Assembly (NCBI GenBank): GCA_030428745.1
Contig: JAUIEG010000217.1
Location: 1-5,427 of the forward strand
Direction of reading: 5' to 3'
DNA from: Alphaproteobacteria bacterium
Lineage (GTDB): Bacteria; Pseudomonadota; Alphaproteobacteria; Caulobacterales; Parvularculaceae
Length of the DNA: 5,427 nucleotides
The notes beneath the pieces were generated by a model. It worked only from the letters and a program-made list of their open reading frames with translations, ran no database searches and was not told the origin of the DNA. The position numbers and the translations under genes are program-made. Each line of letters opens with the position of its first letter. The first letter of the stretch is position 1. Shown piece by piece: positions 5,108 to 5,427 of this stretch.

Positions 5108-5427
5108 TTACGAGCGGTCCCGATCGTCGCGGTCCTTGCGCAGTGATGTCGGATCAAGCGCATCGAGCACGGCGAGCGCCGTCGCGCTGTAACCTGAGAC
5201 CGGTGCTTTTTTGATCGGCGCCGTAAACGCATCGACGATCTGATGCATGTAACTGCGCACCGGCGAAAAGTCTCGCGCGGATTGTGTTTGCGCCGCCGCC
5301 GGGGCGCCGCCGGTCGCATTGGCTGCGCCGCCCATGGATGTTGCGATAGAGGCGACGACTTCGCCCACGCTTTTCGCGCGCGCGCCGTCATAAAAGACAT
5401 TGCGGTTCGCCGCCGCCGCCTGCGGCA
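5108..5427 (-). CDS. hypothetical protein, 3' part only
   Basis: On the minus strand an open frame enters from the right edge and ends at TAA (5110-5108), giving about 105 visible residues. It begins PQAAAANRNVFYDGARAKS, passes through a Gly/Ala-rich linker (GGAANATGGAPAAAQ), then a more ordinary stretch (DFSPVRSYMHQIVDAF and GYSATALAVLDALDP) and a charged tail RKDRDDRDRS. Codons are strongly GC-rich at the third position and composition is protein-like, unlike the overlapping Arg/Ser-rich minus frame ending at 5104, which I treat as a shadow. A GTG at 5368 could serve as an internal start, but the frame is open for 19 more codons to the edge, so the true start probably lies outside. It converges on the pentapeptide gene with a 22-nt gap and no clear shared terminator. 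I do not recognise the family. Confidence 0.6.
   Translation of the reverse strand, partial: PQAAAANRNVFYDGARAKSVGEVVASIATSMGGAANATGGAPAAAQTQSARDFSPVRSYMHQIVDAFTAPIKKAPVSGYSATALAVLDALDPTSLRKDRDDRDRS

Overview
This window reads as an ordinary chromosomal stretch of a GC-rich alphaproteobacterium. Three things point there. The large central protein is the long, vitamin B12-dependent class II ribonucleotide reductase typical of that class. The left edge holds the start of a homologue of NDUFA12 (complex I B17.2), an accessory subunit shared by alphaproteobacteria and mitochondria. There is also an exact CtrA-type box (TTAA-N7-TTAAC). No mobile element, CRISPR array, tRNA or rRNA was seen.

Layout. 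Positions 1-88 (minus strand) are the first 29 codons of the NDUFA12-like gene, which continues off the left edge. Positions 89-395 are a divergent intergenic region with several short dyads, a 13-bp tandem repeat and a compact hairpin just before the next ribosome binding site. Positions 396-4124 (plus) are nrdJ, a complete 1242-residue adenosylcobalamin-dependent ribonucleotide reductase with all expected catalytic cysteines. Positions 4125-4230 are a short gap; the CtrA-type box overlaps the nrdJ stop codon and lies upstream of the next gene. Positions 4231-5085 (plus) encode a 284-residue pentapeptide-repeat protein with an N-terminal membrane segment and 34 uninterrupted repeats. Positions 5108-5427 (minus) are the 3' part of an unrecognised gene that converges on the pentapeptide gene and runs off the right edge.

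How the genes relate. NrdJ supplies deoxyribonucleotides for DNA synthesis. The NDUFA12 homologue belongs to respiratory complex I. The pentapeptide protein is probably held at the inner membrane facing the periplasm. Nothing suggests these form one pathway. The two divergent genes may share control elements in 89-395, and the pentapeptide gene probably has its own, possibly cell-cycle-linked, promoter. I found no clear sign of an undescribed multi-gene system. The points most worth a second look are the structured nrdJ leader, the CtrA-type box, and the regular Phe/Leu alternation in the pentapeptide helix.
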